64,000 bases of DNA from assembly GCA_963932465.1 (NCBI GenBank), contig OZ010793.1, positions 255,699,333 to 255,763,332 of the forward strand, read 5' to 3'. The stretch's first letter is position 1. Each line of letters starts with the position of its first letter. A program made the position numbers and the translations under genes. The notes under the pieces were generated by a model that saw only the letters and a program-made list of their open reading frames with translations, made no database searches and was not told the DNA's origin. Origin of the DNA: Maratus speciosus (Eukaryota > Arthropoda > Arachnida > Araneae > Salticidae). This document shows positions 12,172 to 24,250 of this stretch, piece by piece.

Positions 12172-13391
12172 TATATTAACCCTATATAATAAAGAAGAGA
12201 GAATGAAGAGATATTATTTTTTATATATTATTTAGCTTTTACGAACAAATTAATTGAACTCCCATACAAATCTATACTAAACCTATGATCAATTAACAAA
12301 CACTGCTTTGGAATGGAATAAGTTCATTAACCGATCACCCACTGTACATCAGGATTTATTGATTTAAATTTAATTGTCAAATGGATATGGCAATGATAAC
12401 ATTCTACAACTCATGAAGAAGAATGGTACAACTCTGTAATAAGAATGGAATACTTTATAATACTTTACAACAGTTTATTAAAAAAATTAATGTCCTAATA
12501 AATAAATATGTTTAAAAGGAAATTCAATTTTTTTTTTTTTTTTTTTTTTTAATTGAATATGTGCAACATTTTTAAAAAACAGAAATCATGTCAAAGAAAC
12601 CAATCTCAGCAGAAATAACAAGTAATAGGATTTTACAAGGCATAATAAAAAACATAATTAGCCGATCAACTTTAGTCAGAAAAAAGCTGCATAATTCTAA
12701 ATAACAATGAATCATAATTATTATTAACAGAACATAAATATGTGCATGTACAGTATTTTATGGATATGTAAATACACATACATTCTATGAATCCTTCACA
12801 TTGCATAACAAATTAAGAGTTTGACAAATGATGTTAAAGAGCATATATTGCTTTAACAGCAAATACTACATGAAAGATTATGGGTGAAATGCCTTAATTG
12901 CTGGTATAACGTGGAATATTGATGGGAAGGCTGCCAATATGTAGCTAAACCATTTTTATTACCAATATAAAATCTATAACAAGCATATACAAAATTTCAC
13001 AATATGTAACAAGAAAATGTGCAATATAAAGCATAAATAAAAATGAAATATTCAATGCAAAACTAGAAGATTTCTAAACAGCCTATTAAAAATTTTAAGT
13101 ATGCAAAATTTTGAAAATTATGTGAAAGGGAAAAATATAGTAAGATGAAAGGTAAATAAAGTAATAATTTAATTTAAATTAATGCTTTAATAAATAAAAA
13201 AATGCTACATTTATTAAATCATTGACAAACTCTTTGTAAAATATGAAAAAACACAGAAAATTGTATAAATAATTATAGAGTAAAACCTACTAAAAATAAT
13301 TTTGTTTATTAGACACACACTCAATATTGAACATCACCCAGGAACTATATCTGGCAGCCAACATCACAAGTTAAATTTCTGACACTTACTA
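12172..13391. other. AT-rich stretch, no gene seen
   Basis: AT-rich DNA including a poly(T) run at about 12526-12550. No frame with coding character and no recognised repeat. Confidence 0.5.
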
Positions 13392-13698
13392 CAGTAAACA
13401 TCCTCTAATCCGGCACGTTCGGGACTTGAAGAATGCCGGATTACGAAATTTTTCGGATTACCGGATGAATGCCGGGAATAACGTGTAAAAATTACAATTA
13501 AACAAAAAATGACTGTGAAACGTTTTTTATTCCTACAACAGCTTCAATAGAATTAAAAAAAACTCAATAATGTAAAGTACAATATATGTACATGATTATA
13601 AAATAAAAACGTGCTCTGTAGGTGTACACAGTAGGCCTACTCGTAGAAGCCATCTTAAAGAAATCCCGAATATCAATTTGTTTTGTATTAGTTTTTTC

Positions 13699-13982
13699 AG
13701 TACTTGTTAGTTATCCCATCGACCAATTTCGCCAAATTATATAAATCGCCAAACCACTCGCCAAATTATACAAATTGGCATAATTTTTATTTTAAATAAA
13801 GAAAGAACAAATAAATTAGTATAACATTAATAAAAACACAAATAAAGCATCGAAATAAAAATCACTTGATGACTTAAACACATGTTGTTAAGTGAATGTG
13901 ATATTTACGAACAACCATTATTAGCATTTAATCTTGCAATTTGGCGACAGTAATTTGGTCAACGGGATAACTAACAAGTACC
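13699..13982. mobile_element. 284-bp MITE with 8-bp TSD nested in Tigger relic
   Basis: Ends agtacttgttagttatccc and (reverse complement) ggtacttgttagttatccc are nearly identical, flanked by identical gttttttc (13691-13698 and 13983-13990). No coding sequence. A partial second copy with ggttatcccatcgacc lies at about 32930-33130. The 8-bp duplication fits hAT-like transposition, but the end sequence does not identify a superfamily. Confidence 0.88.
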
Positions 13983-14176
13983 GTTTTTTCTCTTCTTTTT
14001 TTAGAACGTTATTTCTTATGATGTGAAGTTTCACAATTTCCACACGTTTGAACGAACTGCTACGCTGAGAAAACTTCATAAAGGTATTCAAGGCATCAGC
14101 TGCTCTATTGCAATTGATATTGTTGACTCGTACAGATCATCTTCATTACAGCCAACGTCTTTGGGGGGCTGTTAGG

Positions 14177-14288
14177 TTCACAACACTCTGAATGATGGCC
14201 TCATCAGTCAAAATTTCCTCTGCCAAATCATCAAAATCTGCTTTAACCCACTCCTTTATTTCTTCTCAATTCAGTTGTGTTTCCGAAA
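14177..14288 (-). pseudogene. Tigger transposase C-terminal tail
   Basis: The minus strand reads EEIKEWVKADFDDLAEEILTD followed by EAIIQSV, preceded by a stop. Tigger/jerky-type transposases end their DDE region with an acidic tail containing EI..W...D......LTD..II..V, which this matches well. Only about 35 residues remain and the catalytic core is deleted. It is useful mainly for classifying the element at 13392-14331. Confidence 0.6.
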
Positions 14289-14331
14289 GTCGTGCCGGAC
14301 CTTAGGATGCTGGATTAGAGGATGTTTACTG

Positions 14332-15004
14332 TACTTCTGAACTCTCTTTCTGAAATTCGAGATTAGTGATATGGTCTGATGTGTTCTAAAAGTCTAGATG
14401 TCACCAAAACAATCTTGACCCAGCAGGCTGGACAGGTTTGATCGCCGCCAGGATGCTAAAATCTATAAGAGATAATTCTACCCAGAAGCTAACCTCAGGC
14501 CGCCTGGTTGCCAACTGTTTTACCTCTAGCTTAGATTGTAGAGATCTATAGCATACAAAGTAAATCCTACCAAGATAGAATCACAAGGGGCCGTAAAAAA
14601 TTATGTTTTATATGCCTAACATAAGACATACCATTTTAGTGTAATTTTCTTGACAGGATAAAATTTTTCATTTAAGGCAGAATTCCACAATACACAGATT
14701 TAATTTTACTGGTTTACTGTATCACTAAAAATGCTCTGAAAGTATTTTAGAAATGAAATTATCAATCTTAGCATGTATTATAATTTTGCTGTAGTTTTTT
14801 TCCCTTGCGACCATAAAATTTCTGATTTATGGCATAACGGAAATTTTAAACATATATAAAGGGTGGCCATAATTAAAATGCATAAGTTTGTAAAGTTCTA
14901 CAAGCTAAACTATTAGCAATATTTTAAAAAGCTTTTGTGCTTATATTGTTTAGAGTATGCAGAAACGAGTTCTGCAATAAAAACAACTAGTTCACTATTT
15001 AAAA
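14332..15004. other. Unassigned stretch
   Basis: Moderately AT-rich DNA with no coding frame. Nothing recognised. Confidence 0.5.
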
Positions 15005-15245
15005 AATAGGACCAGGAAATTTTGGCCAGTGCAGACCTGCAGGAAGAATGAAGTCCAGACCAGGCTCGACCTGGAAGAAAAAGAAGTCTGGCCCGAACCA
15101 AATCTGCAGAAAAATTCAAGATCAGAGCATGTCCCAGCTCTAAAAGAGAGAAGACCAGACCCAACTTGAGGCTTGCGGATTTAAACTGGTGCGACCTGCG
15201 GCTCGTGGATTTAAACTGGTGTGACACGGGGCTCAAGGTTTGCCA
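15005..15245 (+). repeat. Dispersed repeat with ccagacc/tggccag words, copy 1
   Basis: Shares aaaattttggccagtgcaga, gaagaatgaagtc and ggctcgacc, in the same order, with 45205-45430. It is locally GC-richer than its surroundings. A stop-poor frame through it is a by-product of the short repeated words. Related words (ggccgggcc, cagtccggacc) occur at 41530-41640 and 42535-42640. Confidence 0.65.
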
Positions 15246-15700
15246 TAAGTCATTTTCCATGGGGATGCATAATGTCGTTTTGCAAACCCTTTGTTATGCC
15301 CAAATGTGGAGCTATCGCCCCTTTGTCTACTCCTTAAATCCGCCATTGGACTATTATTATTGACTAAATGCAGTCAAAAATCTATTTCACCGATTTCCAT
15401 TTTAGAATCTAGCATTAATAAAATATGCTGCATTAAGTTAATTGCCTATTAAATATATGAATTGCCTATTTTTATATATGTGCATTACCAGTGAGTTATT
15501 AAAAATATTATTCTATACAGTACAGCAAGTTAAAAACACTGAAACAACAAATAATTTTTGAAATACAATAAAATGAGTTTCTCAATGCTCTATTAGATAA
15601 TTCAGAAAAAAATAAAAAAATACATAAAAAACTTGATTTTTTAAAGTAATCCATTTTTTTTTCATGAACAATTTACTAAATTTATATATATATATATTAG
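15246..15700. other. AT-rich stretch, no gene seen
   Basis: Non-coding AT-rich DNA ending in a short TA microsatellite at about 15683-15699, directly before the element end at 15701. Confidence 0.5.
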
Positions 15701-16235
15701 AGATGTGTCATTTGTTGAGGAACGACTCCAAAGGAACGATTCCGGCAGTGAAACTGAAGGAACGATTCCATTCTGTAAAAAGGAATCGGTCCTTTTTGGA
15801 ACGATTCCTCGGATTCGGTCCTTTTTGGAACGATTCCTCGGATTCGGTCCTTTTTGGAACGGTTCCTCGTATTCGGTCCTTTTCGGAACGGTTCCTCGTA
15901 TTCGGCCCTTTTCGGAACGGTTCCTTGGATTCGGTCCTTTTTGGAACGGTTCCTCGGATTCGGTCCTTTTTGGAACGGTTCCTCGGATTCGGTCCTTTTT
16001 GGAACGGTTCCTCGGAATCGGTCCTTTTCGGAACGGTTCCTCGGATTCGGTCCTTTTCAGAACGATTCCTCGGAATCGGTCCAAAATGTACCGACTCCGA
16101 AAAGGACCGATTCCTGGAGTCGTTCCGAAAAGCACCGATTCCTCGGAGTCGGTCCATTTCGGAATCGTTCCAAAAAGGACCGAATCCGAGGAACCGTTCC
16201 GAAAAGAACCGATTCCTTGGGAATTGGTTCTTTTC
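15701..16235. repeat. 29-bp array of GGAACGATTCC words with inverted second half (hAT-like end)
   Basis: Starts tagagatgtgtcatttgtt, similar to the end at 23114 read in reverse (tagagatgggcgac). From about 15787 the 29-bp unit cggtcctttttggaacgatt plus cctcggatt repeats. From about 16085 it runs in inverted orientation (aaggaccgattcc, gaggaaccgttcc), so the whole can fold back. Because 29 is not a multiple of three and the unit lacks stops, several long frames on both strands are artefacts. Only one end is recognisable. Confidence 0.85.
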
Positions 16236-16499
16236 TTGTAGACTGGCCAGTTTTAATAAATTAAAACGCTATTTTATTTCAAAATAACAGATTTTGATTC
16301 TATTAAAGCTGACTTTATTGCCAAAATATCCTTCTAATGTGTGTGCCCCTCCTCAAAAAAGAAAAGTAAAGAATGAACGAAAAAAGAAATTGAAGTGCGG
16401 GGCGGAGTAGGGCGTTTAATAAACATTACTATTTCGTTTTCTTGTGCTAAATTAATCTGAAAGAAATTAAAAAAAAAAAATATTTTATACGAATTGGAT

Positions 16500-16590
16500 T
16501 TTTTACACCTGAGTGAAAAAGTGCCCGAGATGGGATTCGAACCCAGAAACTTTACGTGCTTTACCGATTGAGTACCTGGACCCCGAGGGT
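16500..16590 (-). repeat. tRNA-derived SINE head (minus strand)
   Basis: The minus strand reads tactcaatcggt (A-box-like, 16563-16574), about 20 bases, then ggttcgaatcc (perfect B box, 16533-16543) and ccatctcgggcacttt. The spacing is too short and the anticodon arm too reduced for a working tRNA, so this is a SINE head with an internal Pol III promoter. It shares gtgaaaaagtg.cc with the SINE pair at 37262-37472. Confidence 0.7.
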
Positions 16591-17804
16591 AATGGAACAC
16601 CATGTGTACTTTAATACACTAATACATTTTCTAATTGGTAAATGTATCATACGAAATGAATTTTTTCTAAATGAATTCTTAAGACTGTTCTCAAATCCAA
16701 AAGGATAAATTTGTGACAAAAGTTTTAATTTATTTTTATTCGGAAATGCATGAAACGAGCAGGTGTTGTTGTTCAGAAACTGTGTAATCGAGCTGTTTTT
16801 TCCGTTTTTATTTTGCAAATGTAAAAGGCCTTTCAGAAAATAGTGTCAAAGTGGGAGTTTTGAACCGAATTTCTGCGCGAAAGAGGCATTTCTCTAAAAT
16901 GAGTGAAAAACATGTTTGTCACATGATCAAAATCGATTATAACTCAATAGGTAATTTACTGATCAAAAGATGGAAAACACAGTTCGATTTCAAATCGCTT
17001 CCATGGTCAAACATTCCTATTTTATATCTTTCCGTTAAAAAATGAATTTGTAAATGTGTCAAAACGTTTTACGCTTGTTGAGCAGATCACTTAAGAACAG
17101 CCTTAAGAAAAACAAAGAAAATGCTTGTTTAATTACTAGTGAAAAATATTTTTTTTAATCTGACTAGAAACAGTTTTGAATAATGTAAGAAATATATCAC
17201 TAGGCCATAAAAATTGCATTTTAACAGGATAATAATAACTGATTTTCAATTATTTTAATAATTGTAGAGTTACGCACTTTCATGCATATTTCACTATTTC
17301 ATGTTTTTTCCTCAAACATAATTTCAATTTGAGAATCCTCTTTGTCAAAATAAATATATGACCAGCTACGAGTGCGCGAGTACCACTTTATTTCCACAGT
17401 TTGGCGTCTTGTTTTTCTCTCCTGAAGAAGATGATTAAAAAAATCTCGAAACTCCCTAAGATTGTTGTTTTAATCAACTTACATTGAGGTTTATTACATA
17501 GAGTAAAATCTGTTAGAACAAGGAATTTTTGTAAAACGTTTCTTTCTTTCTTAAGATAATGAATATTTCAAAAAGCATAATGTCTAATAATAATAATAAG
17601 GTAACAGTAACAGTGGTGGGTGGGATTGAAATAATTTAACCGCGGTTCGCTCTCTTAATGGCCGTTTTGAGTATAAAAACGGGAAAGAAAAATCACGTGC
17701 TACAAATAGATTATTGGACTTTCTCCAACACTGCGACATATGTGTATATATATATATAAAGCTGCATATTTTATGCTTGTTTTGGTTTAATATATTTATG
17801 TTAA
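16591..17804. other. Unassigned AT-rich stretch
   Basis: No coding frame with family resemblance. Contains a short TA microsatellite near 17742-17758 and otherwise unique-looking sequence. Confidence 0.5.
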
Positions 17805-18041
17805 CCCTCCGCCTACCAGAGGGGTTCAATGGCCCCGACAGGTACATTTATAATGATACTTCTAATTTATTTTAAAAACTGAAATTTCTGTAAATATGGG
17901 TTTTTTCTGGGATGTTCTATTCTTTTGAGTAGAACATTCCAGAAAAAGTCACATATTTACAAAATTTTCATTTTTTTAAATGTGAAAAATCAATTTGAAT
18001 GTATCTATCGGGTCTGTTGCACCGGTCTGGTATGCGGAAGG
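17805..18041. mobile_element. piggyBac-type foldback MITE (TTAA)
   Basis: Flanked by TTAA at 17801-17804 and 18042-18045. Ends are ccctccgcctaccaga and, in reverse complement, ccttccgcataccaga. The two halves are reverse complements almost throughout, meeting around ttctattc-ttttga-gtagaa, so the 237-bp element folds into one hairpin. The TTAA target and CCYTCCGC ends fit piggyBac. No coding sequence. Confidence 0.88.
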
Positions 18042-18045
18042 TTAA

Positions 18046-20158
18046 TATTGCATTTAAAAAGTTTTACAATATACGAATTTAATTATTGGTTTCCAAAGAA
18101 TGCACGTTGTGATTTTGTAAAGTTTTTTTCAATTGTTATTTTACTTCTATTTCTTGCTAAATAATTAGAATTTAAATAACTGTGACTTTGTTTTAATTCA
18201 ACGTAAAATAAAAGAAAAAAAATCGTTTATCGTAATAATTTCTTATAATAATTCAGATTTCTTGATCGTTATTGATACTCGTAAATCCCGAAATCAGTGC
18301 CACGATTAATGCCTGTTACTGTGGTGATGGATAATACATATCTGAGTTTAGTTTCGATCAAATCAAGGCTCCCTTCATGCTAAACTAAATTTAATGTTTC
18401 AAGCCTAATACCAAACTTCCGTTTTTATTGAGGTAAAACTTACTGAAAATACGATACTAAATTTTATGTATTTTCCTTTCTTATTGTTATTCTTTTCACT
18501 TAGAAGATTTATTTATTTATTTTCTTAAATTACATAAAGTTTTCTGAAAAGTTCGAATTTAACAAAATGTTTTATCTATTTTAAATAGTTTTGACAATAA
18601 AAAGTTTAACTCCGAATAAAAAATAGTCAAATTCTCAAAAAATTAAGGTTGATAATAGCTATAACACGTTTACAACAGATACCTTTCATTCAACGGCCGA
18701 AACATCGTCAAAGATAGTTCTTTATATAGTACTACACTCTGTAATAATAATGGACATACTTTTAATTTGTTTAATTTAATTAAACCAATAAACCGTTTTT
18801 CAGTTAAAATGTTTGCAAATTTCAAATTTAAAGAAATAGAACTTTGAAGTTTAGTGAATCACTATATCTTTTGGCGGAGATAATATGTACTATATATGAA
18901 TAAAATCATATATATTACTATACATATATATATATATTATAATATTAATATATATAATATTATCTTATAAATATCACTAGCCATAGCCATGCTGCTAATG
19001 AATCTGTCTACAAATCATCTGAAGGAACTTCTACCCTTTCGTGTAACACAAGTGTTCAATGACTTCATGAGTTATGAAGCTCCAAAGATCCCAATCCAAA
19101 CATATTAGCATCGCAATTCACTTACACCGAACTGAAGTTCTGTATGGTATAAGTGGAGAGAGGGTGACGGCGGATGAGGGTGTGAAATAAGAGAAATTCC
19201 TGTAGGTTCTCGTGAAATTGGAGATTCAAAAATAGTTGTAAGTTTATTGAAATTCTATGTAGTTAACAGCAGTTCACAAATAGCGATGTTAGGGTAAAAG
19301 ACAAGACATACATCAGTCACTCAGGAAAGATAGTGTGCAAAAACGTGCTTTACTTTTTAACTCTTTCCAATAAAGTTAGTGTTTATGAATGCGGTTTGTC
19401 TGTCCGTCAGACTATCTGTTCACGCTCTAAGGCAAGCCACACACTAAGGCGACACATAAGACATGTCGCTTGAATTCGCTAGAAAAACTGGTTTAAAACA
19501 AGTTTGCAACAACTTCGTTCTTTGTTTCGACCGGTTTTTGCACTTCATGTTGCGCTTTGTGTCGTTCTGTGGTCTCAGTGTGTGATATTACCTAACTCCA
19601 GTAAATATACTCGGATTACCATGCAATTGATATGTGTTAATGATGTTTACCATGGGATGTTTGGTATTCAATATGAAGAGTGTAGCATTAATAGTTTATT
19701 TACAGGGGCACTCAAAAGTATTTCGTTACATTATGGTCAATGGGAAAAAATCGTTTGCAGCGCGTTTTAATGACATTAAGCTATTTCAAATGCATTAAAA
19801 TTGATATATATCACTGAATTGCACTACAACATGACTGCTATAGAATAGGGTGTTTCACTTCTGAACCAGATCCTGAAGGCGGTGATAATAATGTTGATGA
19901 ATTATGCGAAATATCCTGTGTGCGTAAAGTTAAGGAGCTGAGGAGAAAGACGACAAAGGGGATAAAGTTATTGAAAGTACGGACACTGGAACAAAAATGT
20001 AATCTACTTTAACTAGTTACATATCCAAACCAGTAGGGCCATCCAAATGAAAAATGAAATTAAGATTACCTAGAGGTAGATTTTGAAGAGGAATCTATGA
20101 GACTAAAAATTCCTAGACCCTGGTGACAAATATCAGAGCAATAATAAAATTTCCTATA
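18046..20158. other. AT-rich stretch with TA microsatellite
   Basis: Includes a TA-rich microsatellite at about 18895-18963. Near 19400 there is gtctgtccgtcag, a common low-complexity motif of dispersed repeats. A weak coding-like patch at 19850-19990 (SEPDPEGGDNNVDELCEI in one frame) has no clear homologue I know and soon meets stops. Confidence 0.4.
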
Positions 20159-22415
20159 CAGGATGTCCACTCTCAACGATGTCCAATAGCTAATTAGTAA
20201 AACGTTAGTCATAGCCATGTACTTCCAATTACAAAAATGTTTTAAATGGGGGTAAAGAAGTATTTAAAAAGTGATTTGGGTCAATAGAATCATTTCTTGA
20301 AAAATTATGAAATTTAATTTTTTATACGATCCCCCGGTCCTTCAAGTTATAGTTAGTAAAACTTTCCTATTACACTTATAAGTAAGACAAATAAAAGTCC
20401 TATTATTCTACGACTAAAACTGACCGAAGTAATGGCTGTTTAAACTTGGAGCATATTTTTTGCTGCGAAATAGGGGTCATTTACGAATTTACTAGAAATA
20501 TAAATAATCTTCAGATATATAAAAAAAATATTTGATAGTAAAATGAACATTGCATTATAAATTTGAAATCTATAATCATTCTGAAATATTAATGCAAAAT
20601 ATACAGCTTGTACTAAACATATAACGGGAAAAAAATAATAGAATTTTCGTTAAATAAAATGTCGAAAAGCAACAGCCTCGATTCTTTACACACTGAATAC
20701 AAAAATGGCCTTCATTTTTTATCATAACGCACAGATTTTTGTAAATCGTAAATTTGAAAGCTAAAAAGTGAAAAATTTTCGGAAATCTGATTCTGATAGT
20801 ATAAAATAGACGTGATTGTTATTTCTTTAACTTTTGATAATTGCTTTTTATGTATTTTTTACTATTGAATCCGAAAATGACCTTCATTTTTAACCATCAC
20901 GTCAGGATTTTTCACAAATTGTAAATTTCAAAATTTAAATGTTCAAAGTTTTAATTGAACCTCTTCCCTTCCCACATCATCGGATCCCCGAGCTGTTTAG
21001 CTGTAAGAATTCCAGTATAAGCCAAAAATTGAATAAATTCTTGAATTAAATAAAATTAAATTGAATAAAAGAAGTTTTACATCCATTTTATAGTATCAGA
21101 TTTTCGCTATTTTTATAACTTTGAAATTTACCATTTACAAAAAAGTCTAACATGATGGTTAAATATGAAGGTAATTTTTACATTCAGGGCTAAAAAAGCA
21201 CATACAAATCAATCGTAAAAGTTAAAAAATACAACCATCGACTCTATTTTATAGTATTAGCTATTTTTTCAATTTTGAAATTTACTATTTTAAAATTTAC
21301 TATCTGCGAAAAATTCTGACATGATGGTTAAAAATGAAGATAATTTTCGGATTCAGCGATAAAAAATACATAAAAATCATAATTTTAAAAATACATAATT
21401 TAAAAAAAAAAACACACAACCATCGCAGTCTTGTGTTATCTAATCTAAAACTTTTTAGTAAACTTGTTGGCAGTAATCTATCCGAAATTTTTTGTGTTAC
21501 CCTGTAAAATAAGTACATAATGATAAGCACTGAAAATCATAATAATATTACATTGTCATCTGATTTACGTCAATATGTAAAATTTAACCTTGATCGCATA
21601 TTTTAAAGTGAGTTGAATTTCGAGTACAAATTTTGAACTGGAAAGACATACATACGATCGTTTCAAGTTAACCCGTTACCGGCTGGTGTTGCGTTCACGC
21701 AACGGTCAAAATAATTGCTCATGCTTACATTAATTACTTTGTCACCACTATTTTACAATTAAAAAAATTGCCTTATTTATGGGCAAAAATTTCGATATTT
21801 TAATAAAGCGGAAATTACCTTTCTGAATTTGTGGTGACAAGCGACTTACAACAAGAAATTTGAAAATTCCTACTTATAGTTTTGGCGGTTAATAGGTTAA
21901 ATAAGTTTATAAAAATAGCATAATTTTTGTTAAAAAAATTATGAAAAGAAACAGCTTCAAATCATTACAAAAATCTGTCGCAATAAGATTTCTTTCAAAG
22001 CGCAGCTACACATGAAATAAATCCTTCAAATACTTTAAGCACTTTGTTTACGACCCCTAGAAGCATGGCTAAACTCATGTGTATTCGGATGCAGAAAAGT
22101 GGCATAAGTCTTGCATTTCAAAGTTTCGTATAACTTCATGAATTTTAGTGTTAGATGAATGGGACTTCTTTTGTCTTTCTTTTAAGAGAACATGAAATTT
22201 TTACTAAATATCTCTTATAGGGCGGGGGACCGTATAAAAAATTAAATTTCGTAACTTTTTTACAAATATTTTTATTGATCCAAACGACTTTCAGAATAAT
22301 TTTTTACCTTATTTAAAACATTTTTGTTTTAACACACAACAACACACAATTGGAACACTATGACTAACGATTTAGGACTTGGCCACTGAACATCTTTGAG
22401 AGTAAAGACACACTG
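20159..22415. mobile_element. Long-TIR element, copy 1
   Basis: Flanked by TA (20157-20158 and 22416-22417). Ends caggatgtccactctc and (reverse complement) cagtgtgtctttactctc open inverted repeats that reach well inside: ttccaattacaaaaatg, gaccgtataaaaaattaaa-type and ctcggtc-type blocks occur in both arms. Its interior at about 20640-21500 is itself a set of inverted short repeats (gaccttcatttttaaccat and atggttaaaaatgaaga). A piggyBac-type MITE is nested at 21672-21896. No transposase seen. Confidence 0.85.
21672..21896. mobile_element. piggyBac-type MITE (TTAA) nested in long-TIR element
   Basis: Flanked by TTAA at 21668-21671 and 21897-21900. Ends cccgttaccggc and (reverse complement) cctattaaccgcc are imperfect inverted repeats. 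Length 225 bp, non-coding. It is less palindromic than the MITE at 17805. Confidence 0.7.
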
Positions 22416-22750
22416 TATAAAATAATAATATAAATGGACGGTCATTTGACGACATATTTTCAAGAGAAACCAATGATTACACTGAAAATCGAATAGACCT
22501 TCCACCGCCCTTAAATTTCCAAGAGGAATTATGCTTTATACCATAAATCATAAAGTTAGGAATAACTGCAAATTAATTGCATACACTGATCAATGAAATG
22601 AATTCTTAAAAACAAAATCATCTGTCCAAAACATTACAAAATTAAGGCGACTGGATGCGTAAAAAAATGAATGGGTACATAAGAAAATAAATTAGTAAAA
22701 AATATTATGGATTGCATGTGGTTCTCTTTATCTCGGAAGTGTTTTTTTCC

Positions 22751-23114
22751 CGTTGGAATCCTTTATTTTTCAAAATCGTTCTTTTTTTTCTCGGAATCGT
22801 TCCTTTTTTCTCGGAATCGTTCCTTTTTTCTCGGAATCGTTCTTTTTTTTCTCGGAATCGTTCCTTTTTTCTCGGAATCGTTCCTTTTTTTCTCGGAATC
22901 GTTCCTTTTTTTCTCGGAATCGTTCCTTTTTTTCTCGGAATCGTTCCTTTTTTTCTCGGAATCGTTCCTTTTTTTCTCGGAATCGTTCATTTTCCTCGGA
23001 TTCGTTCCTTTTTTTCGGAACGATTCCGAAAGGAACGACTCCAATGAACTCGTTCCTTTCGGTGAACGATTCCGGCTGGAACGATTCCTTAAAAGAAACG
23101 ATGTCGCCCATCTC
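22751..23114. repeat. Array of TCGGAATCGTTCC units ending in a hAT-like terminus
   Basis: About twelve units of tcggaatcgttccttttttc, 20-21 bp with T-run length variation. They are followed by inverted words (ggaacgattcc) and the end gtcgcccatctcta at 23114. In reverse complement this reads tagagatgggcgac and resembles the end at 15701. The long frames rich in S-F-L or R-F-R-E-K across it are repeat artefacts. Confidence 0.85.
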
Positions 23115-24014
23115 TAATATATATATATATACAGAGAGAGAGAGAGTACAAAAATGCATTACTATAATAAACAAATTTTTAGAGCATTTTCAACTTTGTT
23201 ATAAAGTGCTTTAACTGCACTTATTTAACCCTGTAAAAGGAAGGGTAAAATTTATAAGATGCAAATTTATTCATTGTTTTGAAAAGAAAATGATGATTTT
23301 ATGGATTAACAAATTCAGATGATGATTCATTAATCATAAAATAGCAACTCCCCCCAGCCCCTCAGAGACAAATATTGAGAATGATTATATTATGATGTAT
23401 TTTGTGGAGGGGGGGGGGGATGTCTTCAGTACATTCAATACACATTTATTTTTTAAGAAATTAAATTATTTAAAGCAATCCTATTTCATTAATTAAAAAA
23501 AAAATCAATAGAGCTCACATTCATCATAACTATGATTCTTATTTCTAAGAAAAAATTCTATTTTTAATTAACAGCTGTTACCATTTTAGCAAATTATTCC
23601 AGCAATACTATTCATTTAATAACTTTGATACACAAATGTATGAGATGCATAATCAACAGATTTATTTCAACAATATACATTTACTCTTCTCTTATGAAAT
23701 TATTGCTAATTTCAATATTATGAGCAATTCAACATGTCCTATTTTTATATGATACAACTTTACATTAAAAACTAGTGACCTTTTTAAACATATCATTTGG
23801 CTTTACATGCTGTTTAATAACAATGAAATATTTCAGCACATAAAAAGTACTTTTCAAATAAAATAAGTGATCAGCTAACAGCATTTTGTCTGAATAAACA
23901 AATTTCCTTAAATCCTAACTAACAAAAAGTATTTCAGATACATAAAATGCTGCAAAATACTATGAAACGAGGAGAAAGTATATATCTGAATAAATACTTA
24001 TTAAGGACAAGATA
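23115..24014 (-). other. 3' flank of the TAB-like gene, probable 3' UTR
   Basis: AT-rich sequence downstream of the minus-strand stop codon at 24015-24017. It begins with an AT/AG microsatellite (23118-23145) and has a G run at about 23407-23419. Several minus-strand AATAAA-like signals exist, but I cannot choose the poly(A) site. Confidence 0.35.
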
Positions 24015-24250
24015 TCAACTCTGTATTGGTAAAGTATTTTCCTTTGGATGACAATAACACGAACTAGATGGAGTACGTAGAAATGATGGCCTGCGAGTAA
24101 CAGATTTAGGTAACTGACACATTTCGCATACATCAAAAGCTGGATGGTTTGCAAATGTGCAGTTAGAACACTGCCATTTATTTGACTCATCTTGGATGTC
24201 GGTACTAGTAAGTACATTAGAATTTGTAGAATGAACAGTAGTGTGTGCAT
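24015..24250 (-). CDS. TAB2/TAB3-like protein, last coding exon (NZF zinc finger)
   Basis: Terminal exon of a minus-strand host gene. After a clear acceptor (ttttttctattttcag, exon starting at 24250) it encodes about 78 residues and stops at 24015-24017. It carries an NZF/RanBP2-type finger: W-x-C-x2-C, T-F, N-H-P-A, C-x2-C, then P-K. In TAB2/TAB3 this C-terminal NZF binds Lys63-linked ubiquitin and brings the TAK1 kinase complex to ubiquitinated partners. T-F and H of the ubiquitin-contact set are kept, while two further contact positions appear to be F and M here. A 27-residue Ser/Pro-rich tail follows the finger. The exon begins in phase 1, which the exon at 45778-45831 supplies. Other NZF proteins are possible. 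The NHPA..CE.C signature and the upstream coiled coil favour TAB2/3. Confidence 0.72.

Larger units (their letters stand above)
13392..14331 (-). mobile_element. Tigger/pogo-type relic, TIR family A
   Basis: Ends cagtaaacatcctctaatcc and (reverse complement) cagtaaacatcctctaatcc are identical over 20 bp and flanked by TA (13390-13391 and 14332-14333), as for Tc1/mariner-pogo elements. The 940-bp element keeps only the 3' end of a Tigger transposase on the minus strand (14177-14288) and carries a nested MITE at 13699-13982. Confidence 0.92.

Noticed and set aside
15662..16287. Overlapping open frames of 136-207 codons on both strands
   Set aside because: All lie in the 29-bp array. The period shifts frame each unit and the unit lacks stops, so the frames are repeat artefacts with low-complexity products.
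16520..16582. Functional tRNA gene on the minus strand
   Set aside because: A and B boxes are present, but the arm between them is too short and the acceptor ends do not pair properly; a SINE head fits better.
19504..19770. 88-codon plus-strand frame
   Set aside because: No recognised motif, no splice support and AT-driven composition; could not be supported as a gene.
22707..23214. Open frames of 93-153 codons rich in SFLFF or REKKERF
   Set aside because: Same reason: translations of the tcggaatcgttcc array.
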